Positions 37,326 to 49,024 of a stretch of 62,864 nt of DNA are shown here, piece after piece. Position 1 is the stretch's first letter. Each line of letters opens with the position of its first letter. The stretch comes from Myxococcales bacterium (lineage in GTDB: Bacteria; Myxococcota_A; Polyangia; Polyangiales; Polyangiaceae): assembly GCA_021847645.1 (NCBI GenBank), contig JAJZQG010000013.1:1-62864 (forward strand), given 5' to 3'. A program made the position numbers and the translations under genes. Below the pieces are notes generated by a model. It made no database searches. It was not told the origin of the DNA and saw only the letters and a list, made by a program, of their open reading frames with translations.

Positions 37326-39941
37326 CTACTGCTGCGATCCGGACGCTTTCCGGAAGATGAAGCCCGTGTTGTCGGCATCGACGGTGACGGTGTCGTGCGC
37401 CTCGAACTCGCCGGCGAGCACGCGAATCGACAGGGCATCCTCGAGGTTCTTCTGGATGGCTCGCTTGAGCGGCCTTGCCCCGTACTGGGGATCCCACCCG
37501 AGCTCGGCCAAGCGCTCGCGCGCCGCCGCGGTCACCTCGAGCTTGAGCTCGCGACGGGCCAGCCGGCCCTGCAACCTGCGTAGCTGGATGTCGACGATCT
37601 GCTCGATCTGCTCCCTGCCCAGCCGATGGAAGACGACCGTCTCGTCGATGCGGTTGATGAACTCGGGGCGAAAAGAGCGTCGCACGACCTCGAGCATGGC
37701 CTGCTTGGCGCGCTCTTGACGGGTCTTCTCGTCCAGCCCGGGCTGCTCGTCGAGCTCGTTCAACACACTCGTCCCCAGGTTCGAGGTCAAAATGATGACC
37801 GTGTTCTTGAAGTCGACCGTGCGGCCCTGGCCATCGGTCAGACGGCCGTCGTCGAGCACCTGGAGCAGCACGTTCCAAACGTCCGAGTGGGCCTTCTCGA
37901 CCTCGTCGAACAGCACGACGCTGAAGGGACGGCGTCGGACCGGCTCGGTGAGCTGCCCGCCTTCGTCATACCCGACGTAGCCCGGAGGCGCGCCGATGAG
38001 GCGCGAGACCGTGTGCTTCTCCATGTATTCGGACATGTCGAGCCGGATCATGGCGCGCTCGTCATCGAACAAGAACTCGGCCAACGCTCGCGCCAACTCG
38101 GTCTTGCCCACGCCGGTGGGGCCGAGGAACAAGAACGAGCCGATGGGACGCGCTTCGTCGCCAAGCCCGGCCCGCGATCGACGGACCGCATTGGCGACCG
38201 CCGACAGGGCTTCGTCCTGGCCCACGACCCGCATGCGAAGCCCGCTTTCCATGCGCAAGAGCTTCTGCATCTCGCTCTCAAGCATCTTGTTGAGCGGGAT
38301 TCCGGTCCACTTGGAGACAACAGCCGCGACGTCCTGCTCGGTGACCTCTTCTTTCAGGTAAACGCCCTTCTCTTGGACCGCGGCGAGGCCGGCGCGCAGC
38401 TCGGCCAGTTTCTTCTCCACATCGGGGATGCGGCCGTACTGAATCTCGGCGGCCTTGCCAAGGTCGCCGGTCCGCTGCGCGCGCTCCATCTCCATCCGAA
38501 GCTCCTCGATGCGCGGCTGCAGCTCCCGCAGGGCGCTGATGATCTCCTTCTCCTTCAGCCATTGCGCGCGCATGCCGTCGCGCTGGGTCGTCAGGTCCGC
38601 CACCGCTCGCGAGACCTCCTCCAGACGAGCTCGAGAGGCCGCGTCGCGCTCCTTCTTCAGGGCCTGCTGCTCGATCTGCAGCTGGAGCAGGCGACGCTCG
38701 ACCTGGTCGATCTCCGCCGGCATGGAGTCGATCTCCATCTTGAGCTTCGAGGCGGCCTCGTCGACGAGGTCGATGGCCTTGTCCGGAAGGAAGCGGTCGG
38801 AGATATAGCGGTTGGAGAGCACCGCAGCGGCCACCAGAGCCGCGTCCTGGATGCGAATGCCGTGGTGGATCTCGTAGCGCTCCTTGAGGCCTCGAAGGAT
38901 GCCGATGGTGTCCTCCACCGACGGTTGGCTGACATACACGGGCTGGAAGCGACGCTCGAGGGCCGCGTCCTTCTCGACGCGCTTGCGGTACTCGTCGAGG
39001 GTCGTGGCGCCGATGCAGCGCAGCTGTCCGCGCGCGAGCATCGGCTTGAGAAGGTTGGCGGCGTCCATCGAGCCCTCGGCCGCGCCGGCTCCCACCAACG
39101 TGTGCAGCTCGTCGATGAACAGGATGACGCGCCCCTCGGCTGCCTCGATCTCCTTGAGCACGGCCTTGAGCCGGTCCTCGAACTCGCCACGGTACTTGGC
39201 GCCGGCCACCAGCGCGCCGAGGTCCAAGGCACACAGCTGCTTGTCGCGCAACGACTCCGGCACGTCGCCTTGCGCGACCCGAAGGGCGATTCCCTCGACA
39301 ATGGCAGTCTTGCCCACGCCGGGCTCGCCGATCAGAACGGGATTGTTCTTGGTTCGGCGGGACAACACCTGCATGACGCGGCGAATCTCCTCGTCACGGC
39401 CGATGACCGGATCGAGCTTGCCCTTGCGAGCCTGGTCGGTCAGATCGCGCGTGTACTTGTCGAGCGCCTGGAACTTCGCCTCGGGCTCTCGATCCGTGAC
39501 GCGCTGGCTGCCGCGAACGGAGGCCAGCGCACCGAGCAGCTTGTCGTGAGAGAGCCCGACACGACGAAACGCCGCCTGGATCTCCTGGTCGTGGCGGGCT
39601 GCGGCGAGCAGCAAGTGCTCGACGGAGATGAACTCGTCCTTCAGGGCGCGAGCCTCGTCCTCGGCTTTCTGGACGAGGTTCAGGCCGCGTCGAGACAGCT
39701 GGGGTTCCGCGCCGCCGGTCACGCGCGGCAGGGATTCGATCTTGGTCATGAGCTCGGCGACGACCGCGTTGGGGTCCGCGCCGGCCTTTCGGATCAAGGG
39801 CTCGGCGACCCCGCCTTCCTGTTGGAGAGCTGCAACGAGGAGGTGCTCGGGAATGAGCTCGGGGTTGCCTCGTCGGGACGCCAGATCGAGCGCGGCTCGG
39901 AAGGCTTCCTGGCTCTTGGTGGTCATTCGGTCGATGCGCAT
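37326..39941 (-). CDS. clpB: ATP-dependent disaggregase ClpB
   Basis: ATG 39941 is preceded by AGGAGA; the product then has 871 residues, the usual size. Two AAA+ modules are complete: Walker [14 protein letters not shown] and [14 protein letters not shown]. The long middle domain between them (about residues 395-530) is the coiled-coil propeller that distinguishes ClpB from ClpA/C. The N-terminal Clp_N repeats are present. ClpB pulls aggregated proteins apart together with DnaK and GrpE, whose genes lie 4-6 kb to the left. Upstream, CTTCAGG (40055-40061) and AAATCGGG (40038-40045) read as a loose heat-shock promoter on the minus strand, with too short a spacer to trust. Confidence 0.95.
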   Translation of the reverse strand: MRIDRMTTKSQEAFRAALDLASRRGNPELIPEHLLVAALQQEGGVAEPLIRKAGADPNAVVAELMTKIESLPRVTGGAEPQLSRRGLNLVQKAEDEARALKDEFISVEHLLLAAARHDQEIQAAFRRVGLSHDKLLGALASVRGSQRVTDREPEAKFQALDKYTRDLTDQARKGKLDPVIGRDEEIRRVMQVLSRRTKNNPVLIGEPGVGKTAIVEGIALRVAQGDVPESLRDKQLCALDLGALVAGAKYRGEFEDRLKAVLKEIEAAEGRVILFIDELHTLVGAGAAEGSMDAANLLKPMLARGQLRCIGATTLDEYRKRVEKDAALERRFQPVYVSQPSVEDTIGILRGLKERYEIHHGIRIQDAALVAAAVLSNRYISDRFLPDKAIDLVDEAASKLKMEIDSMPAEIDQVERRLLQLQIEQQALKKERDAASRARLEEVSRAVADLTTQRDGMRAQWLKEKEIISALRELQPRIEELRMEMERAQRTGDLGKAAEIQYGRIPDVEKKLAELRAGLAAVQEKGVYLKEEVTEQDVAAVVSKWTGIPLNKMLESEMQKLLRMESGLRMRVVGQDEALSAVANAVRRSRAGLGDEARPIGSFLFLGPTGVGKTELARALAEFLFDDERAMIRLDMSEYMEKHTVSRLIGAPPGYVGYDEGGQLTEPVRRRPFSVVLFDEVEKAHSDVWNVLLQVLDDGRLTDGQGRTVDFKNTVIILTSNLGTSVLNELDEQPGLDEKTRQERAKQAMLEVVRRSFRPEFINRIDETVVFHRLGREQIEQIVDIQLRRLQGRLARRELKLEVTAAARERLAELGWDPQYGARPLKRAIQKNLEDALSIRVLAGEFEAHDTVTVDADNTGFIFRKASGSQQ

Positions 39942-40145
39942 TCTTTCTTCTCCTGACACACCGGTGCCTGCCTCCGAGGGGTCGCACCAGCCTCGGGAGG
40001 AGATATCACCGGCTCGCCCGCGGGAAAAGCAGGGCGAAAATCGGGCCAATCAAACTTCAGGGGGAGCTTAAGACCGAGTTGTGCACAGGCAACCCCCCGT
40101 CCGCCGGACGGTCGGTCCAGGCCTCGCCGGCTGGCGAGACCGCGG

Positions 40146-42638
<2,493 letters not shown>

Positions 42639-42807
42639 CTACAGGGCCCGGTCGAGCCGGCAGAGTCGTTCCGGCGCGGAGGACCCGAGAGGTCGGACGC
42701 CGGGTCGTGTGAGCCGCGACGAAAATCCCTTTCTCCATAGCGCAAAGAGGCTCGTCCGGCAAGCGATCGAGGCTGCTCTGCCGGGGGTGCGTCCTAGCCG
42801 CGACGAG

Positions 42808-43911
42808 TCATCGGACCGGGCGCCGGACCTGTCCGGCCACCACCTCGAACAACGTCGTCGCTCCGAGCGATTGCTCAACTCCAACAGCGATTTCCCGTCG
42901 CGCCGTGGTCAGGAACACCTGATCCAGTCGCGTTCCCAGCAGAGAGAAGAACGCCGTCGCGCGCGAAGCGTCCAGCTCGCTCGAGACGTCGTCGAGCAGC
43001 AGCACCGCTCGGCTGCCCGCGGCTTCGGACAAGCAAGCCAGCTCGGCGACCTTCAGGCTCAGCGTCATCAGCCGATGCTGGCCCTGCGAGGCTTCGACCC
43101 TGGCAGAGCGGCCGCCAAGCTGGATCGCAAGATCGTCGCGGTGAGGCCCGAACCTGGCCGACGGCCGCCGCGCGTCCTTGTCTCGATCCTCGAACAGACG
43201 CTGCCGGCACGTGTCGACGTCCTCGCTTCCACCGGGCGCGTATCGCAGGGTCATTCGAAGCCCTGGCGGCGCCATGTGTCGGAAGGAGTCCTGCGCATGG
43301 CCGTCGATCTGCTCGCAGGCGATACGCCTGGCCGTGGTCACCGCGGCGCCGTGCTCGGCGAGCAGCTGCTCCCATGCGTCGACGGAGCGCGAGCGAACCC
43401 CCTCGGTTTCCAGGGCCTTCTGGCGCTCCCGCATGGCGCGGGTGTACGCCCGGTTCGCCGCGAGGCTCGACGGTTTCTGAAACAACGCCACGCGGTCCAT
43501 CAGTGTCCGTCGCACAGCCGCAGTGCCCATCGTCAAGCCCAGCTCGCCCGGATGAAACACCACCACGGGTGTCCTGATCGCGTATGCCGCGAGGCTTTCG
43601 GGCTTTTGGCCGTCCACTCGCACGATCTGCTGGCCTGCCGACATCGCAATCGTTTGCGTCCTGGCAGATACCCCATCGTCGAGCCGGGTCGACATGTGGC
43701 AGGCCTCGACACCGTGCGCGATGAGCTCCTTGACCCGATGCGTGCGAAAGCTCCGCGTGGTGGCAACCAGGTATATCGCCTCCAACAGGCTCGTCTTGCC
43801 CTGACCGTTGTCGCCGTACACCACGTTGACCGTCTCGGCCGGTTCCAGATCCACGGCTTGCAGGTTGCGCAAACCACGAATCGACAGCTGGCGGACGATC
43901 GTGGGCTTCAA
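42808..43911 (-). CDS. recF: DNA replication and repair protein RecF
   Basis: The product has 367 residues of the SMC-like RecF family. It opens with the strand-loop RQLSIRGLRNLQAVDLEP, then the P-loop GDNGQGKTSLLEAIYL, the RecF lid region VVFHPGELGLTMGTA and, later, FGPHRDD and EASQGQHRLMTLSLKVAEL, which precedes the Walker B LLLDDVSSELDASR. RecF helps load RecA at gapped DNA. It overlaps the dnaN stop by ATGA (43911-43908) and precedes gyrB. Confidence 0.93.
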   Translation of the reverse strand: MKPTIVRQLSIRGLRNLQAVDLEPAETVNVVYGDNGQGKTSLLEAIYLVATTRSFRTHRVKELIAHGVEACHMSTRLDDGVSARTQTIAMSAGQQIVRVDGQKPESLAAYAIRTPVVVFHPGELGLTMGTAAVRRTLMDRVALFQKPSSLAANRAYTRAMRERQKALETEGVRSRSVDAWEQLLAEHGAAVTTARRIACEQIDGHAQDSFRHMAPPGLRMTLRYAPGGSEDVDTCRQRLFEDRDKDARRPSARFGPHRDDLAIQLGGRSARVEASQGQHRLMTLSLKVAELACLSEAAGSRAVLLLDDVSSELDASRATAFFSLLGTRLDQVFLTTARREIAVGVEQSLGATTLFEVVAGQVRRPVR

Positions 43912-45056
43912 ATGCGCATCGGCATCACGACGCCGACGAAGCTCCGTGTCGGATCGTCACTGGCAGGCTTGACGACAGCCGGATCGAGCTCTCCCGAAAG
44001 AAGCAGCACGATCTCGTCCTCGCCCAGGACGTTGAGGACGTCGAGCAGGTACTTGGCGTTGAAGCCGATAGTGATCGTGCGGCCTTCGTAGTCGATCGGG
44101 ATTTCGTCGAAGCCGTCGCCGCTCTCGGGGCTTTCGCTGGTGATGCGCATGGTGCCGCTCTCCAGCGAGAGCTTGACGCCGCCGGTGCGATCGCTGGCAG
44201 CCAGCGAAACGGCGCGCAACGCGTCGGTGAACGCGCCCCTGGGGGCACGGACGCTCAGCTCCGAAGAGTGGGGAATGACCTGCTGGTACGCGGGAAACTG
44301 GGCGTCGACCAGCTTGACCGAAAAGCGGGTGTCGCCGACGCTGAAGAAGGCGTTCGGTCCGGATTGCGTGATGGTCAGCGTCCCGGCGCCTTCGGGCTTG
44401 CCGTCACCGACGCTGGCGGCTTCTTCGGTGAGCTTTCGCAATTCAGCGATGGCCTTGAGCGGAATCAGCATCGTGGCGGTGGCCTTCTTGCCACCGATCA
44501 CCGCCTCCATCTTTGTCAGCCGGTGACCATCGGTCGTGACCATCCTCAGCTGCTCGCCGTCCCACTCGAACAGTGCGCTGTTGAGGTGGGCTCGCGTCTC
44601 GTCCGTGGAGATGGAGAACTGCGTGCCGGCGATGAGGGCGCCGAGCACTTTTCCTTCGATCTCCAAAGACGGCGCGTCGGGGCCAGGCTCGGGCAGGGGA
44701 GGAAATGAATCTCCCGGCAGCCCGTGAAGGCGATAGCGGCGAGGCGAGGTTCCGGACCGAATTTCCGTGGCACCGCTGGAGGTGACGCTGATGATCACCG
44801 GACCCTCCGGCATCATCTTCAGGCGCTCGAACAAATCGCGTGCGGGCACGGCGGTGCTGCCGCCCTGCTGGACTTCGGCGGGAACCTTGCCGCTGACGGA
44901 CAGGTACAGGTCGGTCGCGGCCACCTTCACGGTGTTGGGCGAGTCAACACTGATCAGGACGTTGGCCAGAACAGGCATGGTGCTTTTCTTGTCGACGACC
45001 CCCTGACAGCGGGCAACGAGGCGCAGCAGGTCCTTCTTGGCAACAGTGATGTTCAT
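43908..45056 (-). CDS. dnaN: DNA polymerase III beta sliding clamp
   Basis: The product has 382 residues, the size of the clamp monomer. It opens MNITVAKKDLLRLVARCQGVVDKKSTMPVLANV, shown here as the first part and the family's KSTMPVLANVLI segment, and ends in the typical C-terminus RSFVGVVMPMRI (usual ...YVVMPMRL). The three-domain repeat pattern, with FNAKYLLDVLNVLG in the last domain, is intact. The dimeric ring tethers the polymerase to DNA. dnaA, normally just upstream, is absent here: a PpiC lipoprotein diverges instead. Confidence 0.94.
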   Translation of the reverse strand: MNITVAKKDLLRLVARCQGVVDKKSTMPVLANVLISVDSPNTVKVAATDLYLSVSGKVPAEVQQGGSTAVPARDLFERLKMMPEGPVIISVTSSGATEIRSGTSPRRYRLHGLPGDSFPPLPEPGPDAPSLEIEGKVLGALIAGTQFSISTDETRAHLNSALFEWDGEQLRMVTTDGHRLTKMEAVIGGKKATATMLIPLKAIAELRKLTEEAASVGDGKPEGAGTLTITQSGPNAFFSVGDTRFSVKLVDAQFPAYQQVIPHSSELSVRAPRGAFTDALRAVSLAASDRTGGVKLSLESGTMRITSESPESGDGFDEIPIDYEGRTITIGFNAKYLLDVLNVLGEDEIVLLLSGELDPAVVKPASDDPTRSFVGVVMPMRI

Positions 45057-45396
45057 GGAGGTTGTGCAACCCTGAGGCAGGTGAATGGATCGATGATCCT
45101 CTCCCCCTTCTCATAAAAGAGAGGTGGTGTCGATAGCGGGTGTGGGAGATGGGGACAAGCTCGGCAACTATTGGTCAATCCGTCGAAAATTCGGCTCCTG
45201 GGTTGGGGGCAACAGGGGGGATCGGCAGGGAGATATCCCCAGGGGGGTCAAGTTGCGGGACCAGCGGCGAACGCTATCCCCGCCAGGTCACCAGGAAACC
45301 CCATGGATGCCCCCCACGTTTTCCACAGCGAGCGGGAGCCGGGGCCGAGCGGCCAGCGTTGCTTGCCCACGCCGCCGCGTGCTAGGGGAAGCCACG
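45057..45396. other. Divergent intergenic region dnaN / PpiC lipoprotein, with a DnaA-box-like site
   Basis: These 340 bases separate divergent dnaN and the PpiC gene and hold no supported ORF. TTTTCCACA at 45319-45327 matches the DnaA-box consensus TTWTNCACA. Weaker look-alikes ATATCCCCA and CTATCCCCG lie nearby (two and three mismatches from TTATCCACA). There is no AT-rich stretch of the kind expected for an unwinding element. It would hold the dnaN promoter. Confidence 0.35.
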
Positions 45397-46452
45397 ATGC
45401 TCCACCACTTGAGCCCAGCAACGCTCCTGCGTCAACGTCACCTGCTCGTGGTGATCGGGTTGGCGGCAGCGATGGTCACGGCAACCGGATGCCGGGAAGA
45501 TGCTCTCAAGAAGACCGGGGCGGCAGGGTCATCCGATGCAACGCTCGCTGGTTTGACGCCTGCCCAAGCGGGCTTGGTGCTCGCAACGGTCGGCGACAAG
45601 AACATCACCCTGGGAGACTTCGCGGCGACCCTCGAGCGCATGGATCAGTTCGACCGCCTCCGCTACCAGACGCCCGAGCGACGTCGCGAGCTGTTGGACC
45701 ACATGATCACCGTGGAGCTGCTGGCGCGCGAGGCCACGAGGCGAGGTCTGGACAAGGATCCGGACGTGCAGGAAGGGTATCGACAGATCCTGCGCGACAC
45801 GTTGCTCGCCGAGGCGCGCAAGGGGATTCGCGACCCTGGCAACATCCCGGAAGCCGAGGTGCGCGCGTACTACGACGCGCACCAAGCGGACTTCCAGGAG
45901 CCAGAGCGCCGTCGAGTTGGCAACATCGTGCTCAAGGACAAGGAAGAGGCAGAAAAGCTGCTACCCGAAGCCGAGAAGGCGAACACAGCCCAGTGGGGTG
46001 AGCTGGCTCTCAAGTACTCGCTCGACGCGCCGGGCAAGAACTACAAGGGCCCGACGGAGCTGGTAGGAGACTTGGGCTTCGTCGGTCCACCGTCGGACCC
46101 GCGCGGGGCGAATCCGCGCGTGCCGGAGGAGCTTCGGGCGGCCGTCTTCCAGATCGGAGCTCCTGGACAAGTCCTCGACCATCCGGTGGCCGACAGCCAG
46201 GGCAAGTGGCACATTGTCCGTCTCATCGCCCGTACCGAGGCTCACGCCAGGCCGTACGCCGAAGCCGAGCGCATGATCCGCATCACGATGACCCAGCAGG
46301 AGATCTCTGCGCGCGAGAAGGCGCTCGAGGACGAGCTCCGCAAGAAGTACCCGGTGACGATCGACGACGGCGCCTTGGGTGAGGTCAAGATCCCCGACGC
46401 CCCGACGCAGCCGGTCAACCCACATGGCCCAGACATGGGACACGCCCCGTAG
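45397..46452 (+). CDS. PpiC-type peptidyl-prolyl isomerase-like lipoprotein
   Basis: ATG 45397 follows AGGGGAAG. The product has 351 residues: a signal ending TATGC (Cys32), then a helical N-domain (TLERMDQFDRLRYQTPERR...) and a parvulin-like domain with EPERRRVGNIVLKDKEEAEK and KWHIVRLIARTEAHAR. The rotamase region carries an unusual 40-residue insert around GAPGQVLDHPV. Such lipoproteins chaperone outer-membrane proteins in the periplasm. The stop lies 29 bases inside the next gene, so the two are translated in overlapping frames. Confidence 0.78.
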   Translation: MLHHLSPATLLRQRHLLVVIGLAAAMVTATGCREDALKKTGAAGSSDATLAGLTPAQAGLVLATVGDKNITLGDFAATLERMDQFDRLRYQTPERRRELLDHMITVELLAREATRRGLDKDPDVQEGYRQILRDTLLAEARKGIRDPGNIPEAEVRAYYDAHQADFQEPERRRVGNIVLKDKEEAEKLLPEAEKANTAQWGELALKYSLDAPGKNYKGPTELVGDLGFVGPPSDPRGANPRVPEELRAAVFQIGAPGQVLDHPVADSQGKWHIVRLIARTEAHARPYAEAERMIRITMTQQEISAREKALEDELRKKYPVTIDDGALGEVKIPDAPTQPVNPHGPDMGHAP

Positions 46453-47572
46453 CCAAGCTGGTCGGTCGAGCGACTGGCGGTGGCAGCTGCGTCACGCTGT
46501 GACGACAGTTGACCAGCTCGCGCGCGAGTTGGCGCTGACGGACCGCGAACGGCTTGCGATCGAGCATGCGTCGTTGCACGGGCTTCCGTTGCTCGTGACG
46601 CCGTACTTCTTGTCGCTGGTCGATCGGGCTCGGCGGGATTGTCCGATCCGGATTCAATGCCTGCCGTCACCGCGCGAGGCGCTGGTGGTGCCCGGTGATC
46701 GCACCGACCCGTTGGGGGAGAACGACCACGCGGTGGCGCCCTTTCTGGTGCAGAGGTATCCGGACCGCGCGTTGCTGATTGCGACGACGGGCTGCGCCGT
46801 TCACTGTCGCTTCTGCACGCGCAGTCGTCTGGTTCGACAGGGCCGCGGTGCGACTCCGCTGTCGAGCCTGCGGCCTGCGCTCGACTACCTGCGTGCGCAC
46901 GGGGAGATTCGCGAGGTGATCCTGAGCGGCGGCGATCCCCTGGTCTTCTCGACCAACAGGCTCATCAAGCTGCTGGAAGCGATCCGCTCGATCCAACACA
47001 TCGAAGTGATCCGCATCGGGACGAGGGTCCCTTCGGTGTTGCCGATGCGCATCGACGCCGACCTGGTGACGGCGCTCGAGGGGTTGCAGCCGATCTGGTT
47101 CATGGTGCACTTCAACCACCCGCGCGAGCTGACGCCGCAAGCACGGCAGGCGTTGTCGATGCTGGTCGACGGGGGCTTCCCCGTGATGAGCCAGAGCGTG
47201 TTGCTGCGAGGAGTCAACGACGATCCGGACGTGCTGGCCGAGCTGTTCCGGGGGCTGGTTCGCGAGCGGGTTCGGCCGTACTACCTGCTGCACGCCGACG
47301 TGGTGGCGGGGACCGCGCACCTGCGCACGTCGCTGGCACGCAGCGTGGAAGTGCACGCAGCGCTGCAGGGCAGGGTGTCCGGGATCGCGGTACCGAAGCT
47401 GGTCGTGGACACGCCCGGCGGGCGTGGCAAGGTGGTCGTTGGGCCCGAGGTAGTGCTGAGCCAGGTCGGCGGACGCACGGTTCTGCGCACGTTTCGCGGC
47501 GAGCTGGTCGAAGTGCTGGATCCTCCGGCAGCGTTGGACGACGAGCGCGACGAGAGCCTTGCCGACGGCTAG
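46424..47572 (+). CDS. Radical SAM enzyme of the KamA (lysine 2,3-aminomutase) family
   Basis: The product has 382 residues from ATG 46424, which lies inside the previous gene. The iron-sulfur motif is C124-x3-C128-x2-C131 in TTGCAVHCRFCTRS. PLP-type signatures of the family follow: LSGGDPLVFS, IRIGTRVPSVLP and, near the C-terminus, LVVDTPGGRGKVVVGP, where KamA proteins carry their PLP-Lys region. It is shorter than typical KamA (about 416) but longer than EpmB (about 340). Substrate could be lysine, beta-lysine for EF-P modification, or another amino acid; epmA/efp are not adjacent. Confidence 0.83.
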   Translation: MAQTWDTPRSQAGRSSDWRWQLRHAVTTVDQLARELALTDRERLAIEHASLHGLPLLVTPYFLSLVDRARRDCPIRIQCLPSPREALVVPGDRTDPLGENDHAVAPFLVQRYPDRALLIATTGCAVHCRFCTRSRLVRQGRGATPLSSLRPALDYLRAHGEIREVILSGGDPLVFSTNRLIKLLEAIRSIQHIEVIRIGTRVPSVLPMRIDADLVTALEGLQPIWFMVHFNHPRELTPQARQALSMLVDGGFPVMSQSVLLRGVNDDPDVLAELFRGLVRERVRPYYLLHADVVAGTAHLRTSLARSVEVHAALQGRVSGIAVPKLVVDTPGGRGKVVVGPEVVLSQVGGRTVLRTFRGELVEVLDPPAALDDERDESLADG

Positions 47573-47590
47573 GCTAGGGATCGAGCAGGC

Positions 47591-48961
47591 ATGGCATCGA
47601 GACAAGTCCGTCGACCGTCGCGGGGAAACGCGCCCACGCTCTTCGAAGCGGCGGAGCGGGCGCGCCCGTGGTCCGATGCGGGCACGCCGCTGGCCGAACG
47701 GATGCGCCCGGCCGATCTCGATCAGATGGTCGGGCAGGATCACCTGGTGGCGGGACAGCGTCCCCTGGCCCGCGCGATCGCGGGGGATCGGGTGCCGTCG
47801 ATGATCCTGTGGGGGCCGCCCGGGAGCGGGAAGACGACGCTGGCGCGCATCGTGGCAGCGCGCACCCAGGCGACGTTCGTGCCGTACAGCGCGGTGATGG
47901 GGTCGTTGCCGGAGCTGCGCACGATCCTCGACGAAGCGCGGCAGGCGAGGGCTTACGAAGGGCGCCGCACGATCCTGTTCATCGACGAGATCCACCGATT
48001 TCACAAGGGGCAGCAGGACGCGTTCTTGCCCGACGTGGAGAACGGGACGGTGACGTTGATCGGCGCGACGACCGAGAACCCGTCGTTTTCGGTGAATGCG
48101 GCGCTTCTGTCGCGCTGCAAGGTCTACCGGCTGGAGACTCTGGGTGAAGAGGCCCTGTTGCGCCTGGTCGAGCGGGCGTTGACCGACGTGGAACACGGGC
48201 TCGGCGGCACCGGGATCCAGGCCGAGCCGGAGGCGCTGCGGGCGGTGGCTCGGGCGGCGGACGGCGACGCGCGCCGCGCATTGAACACGTTGGAGATGAT
48301 CGTCGGCCAGCTGCAGCGCGACGGGCAGACGGTTCTGACGGTGGAGGCGGTGGGCAAGGCGAGCGAGCGGGGCACGCTTCTGTACGACAAGAGCGGCGAG
48401 GAGCACTACAACGTCGTCTCGGCGTTCATCAAGTCGATGCGCGGCTCGGATCCGGACGCCGCGATCTACTGGGCGATGCGGATGCTGGAAGCGGGCGATG
48501 ATCCGCTGTTCGTGTTGCGCAGGCTCCTGATCTTCGCCAGCGAGGACATCGGCAACGCAGACCCGCGTGCGCTGCAGGTGGCCGTGGCGGCCGACCAGTC
48601 CTTCCGCAGGATGGGCATGCCCGAGGGGCTGTATCCCATCGCGCAAGCGGTGCTGTACCTGGCGGTGGCCCCCAAGTCCAACTCGGTCGGCAAGGCGTTT
48701 TCAGCCGCCCGCGAGGCGATACGGGAACACGGCTCGCTGGCCGTGCCGATGAAGCTTCGCAACGCGGTCACCGGCCTGATGCGCGACGAAGGCTATGGCA
48801 AAGGGTATCGCTACGCGCACGACGCGCCCGGGCACTTCGTGCCCGGCGAGACCTACCTGCCGCAAGAGCTCGAGGGGCAGCATTTCTACGAGCCCGGGGT
48901 GCAGGGCCTCGAGCGCGCCATCGCCGAACGCCTCGAGGTGCTGCGAAAGCGGTCGGGCTGA
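47591..48961 (+). CDS. rarA: Replication-associated recombination protein RarA (MgsA)
   Basis: The product has 456 residues. It has the N-terminal [20 protein letters not shown], Walker [16 protein letters not shown], the Walker B variant [19 protein letters not shown] and the RarA-specific C-terminal segment [18 protein letters not shown] followed by [15 protein letters not shown]. RarA is a clamp-loader-like AAA+ ATPase that acts at stalled forks and interacts with SSB. It starts 18 bases after the KamA-family gene. Confidence 0.93.
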   Translation: MASRQVRRPSRGNAPTLFEAAERARPWSDAGTPLAERMRPADLDQMVGQDHLVAGQRPLARAIAGDRVPSMILWGPPGSGKTTLARIVAARTQATFVPYSAVMGSLPELRTILDEARQARAYEGRRTILFIDEIHRFHKGQQDAFLPDVENGTVTLIGATTENPSFSVNAALLSRCKVYRLETLGEEALLRLVERALTDVEHGLGGTGIQAEPEALRAVARAADGDARRALNTLEMIVGQLQRDGQTVLTVEAVGKASERGTLLYDKSGEEHYNVVSAFIKSMRGSDPDAAIYWAMRMLEAGDDPLFVLRRLLIFASEDIGNADPRALQVAVAADQSFRRMGMPEGLYPIAQAVLYLAVAPKSNSVGKAFSAAREAIREHGSLAVPMKLRNAVTGLMRDEGYGKGYRYAHDAPGHFVPGETYLPQELEGQHFYEPGVQGLERAIAERLEVLRKRSG

Positions 48962-49024
48962 GCTCGCGTTCCGGCAACCGGGCCAAAGCTGGATCTTTGC
49001 ACCAGCGCGTTGTACCGTCGTTCG

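Noticed and set aside
40038..40061. Sigma-32-like heat-shock promoter before clpB
   Set aside because: CCTGAAG and CCCGATTT resemble the elements, but the 9-base spacer is too short.
40097..40111. Terminator after gyrB
   Set aside because: CCGTCC-GCC-GGACGG is a perfect stem, but in the gyrB direction it is followed by G residues, not T, so termination is not supported.
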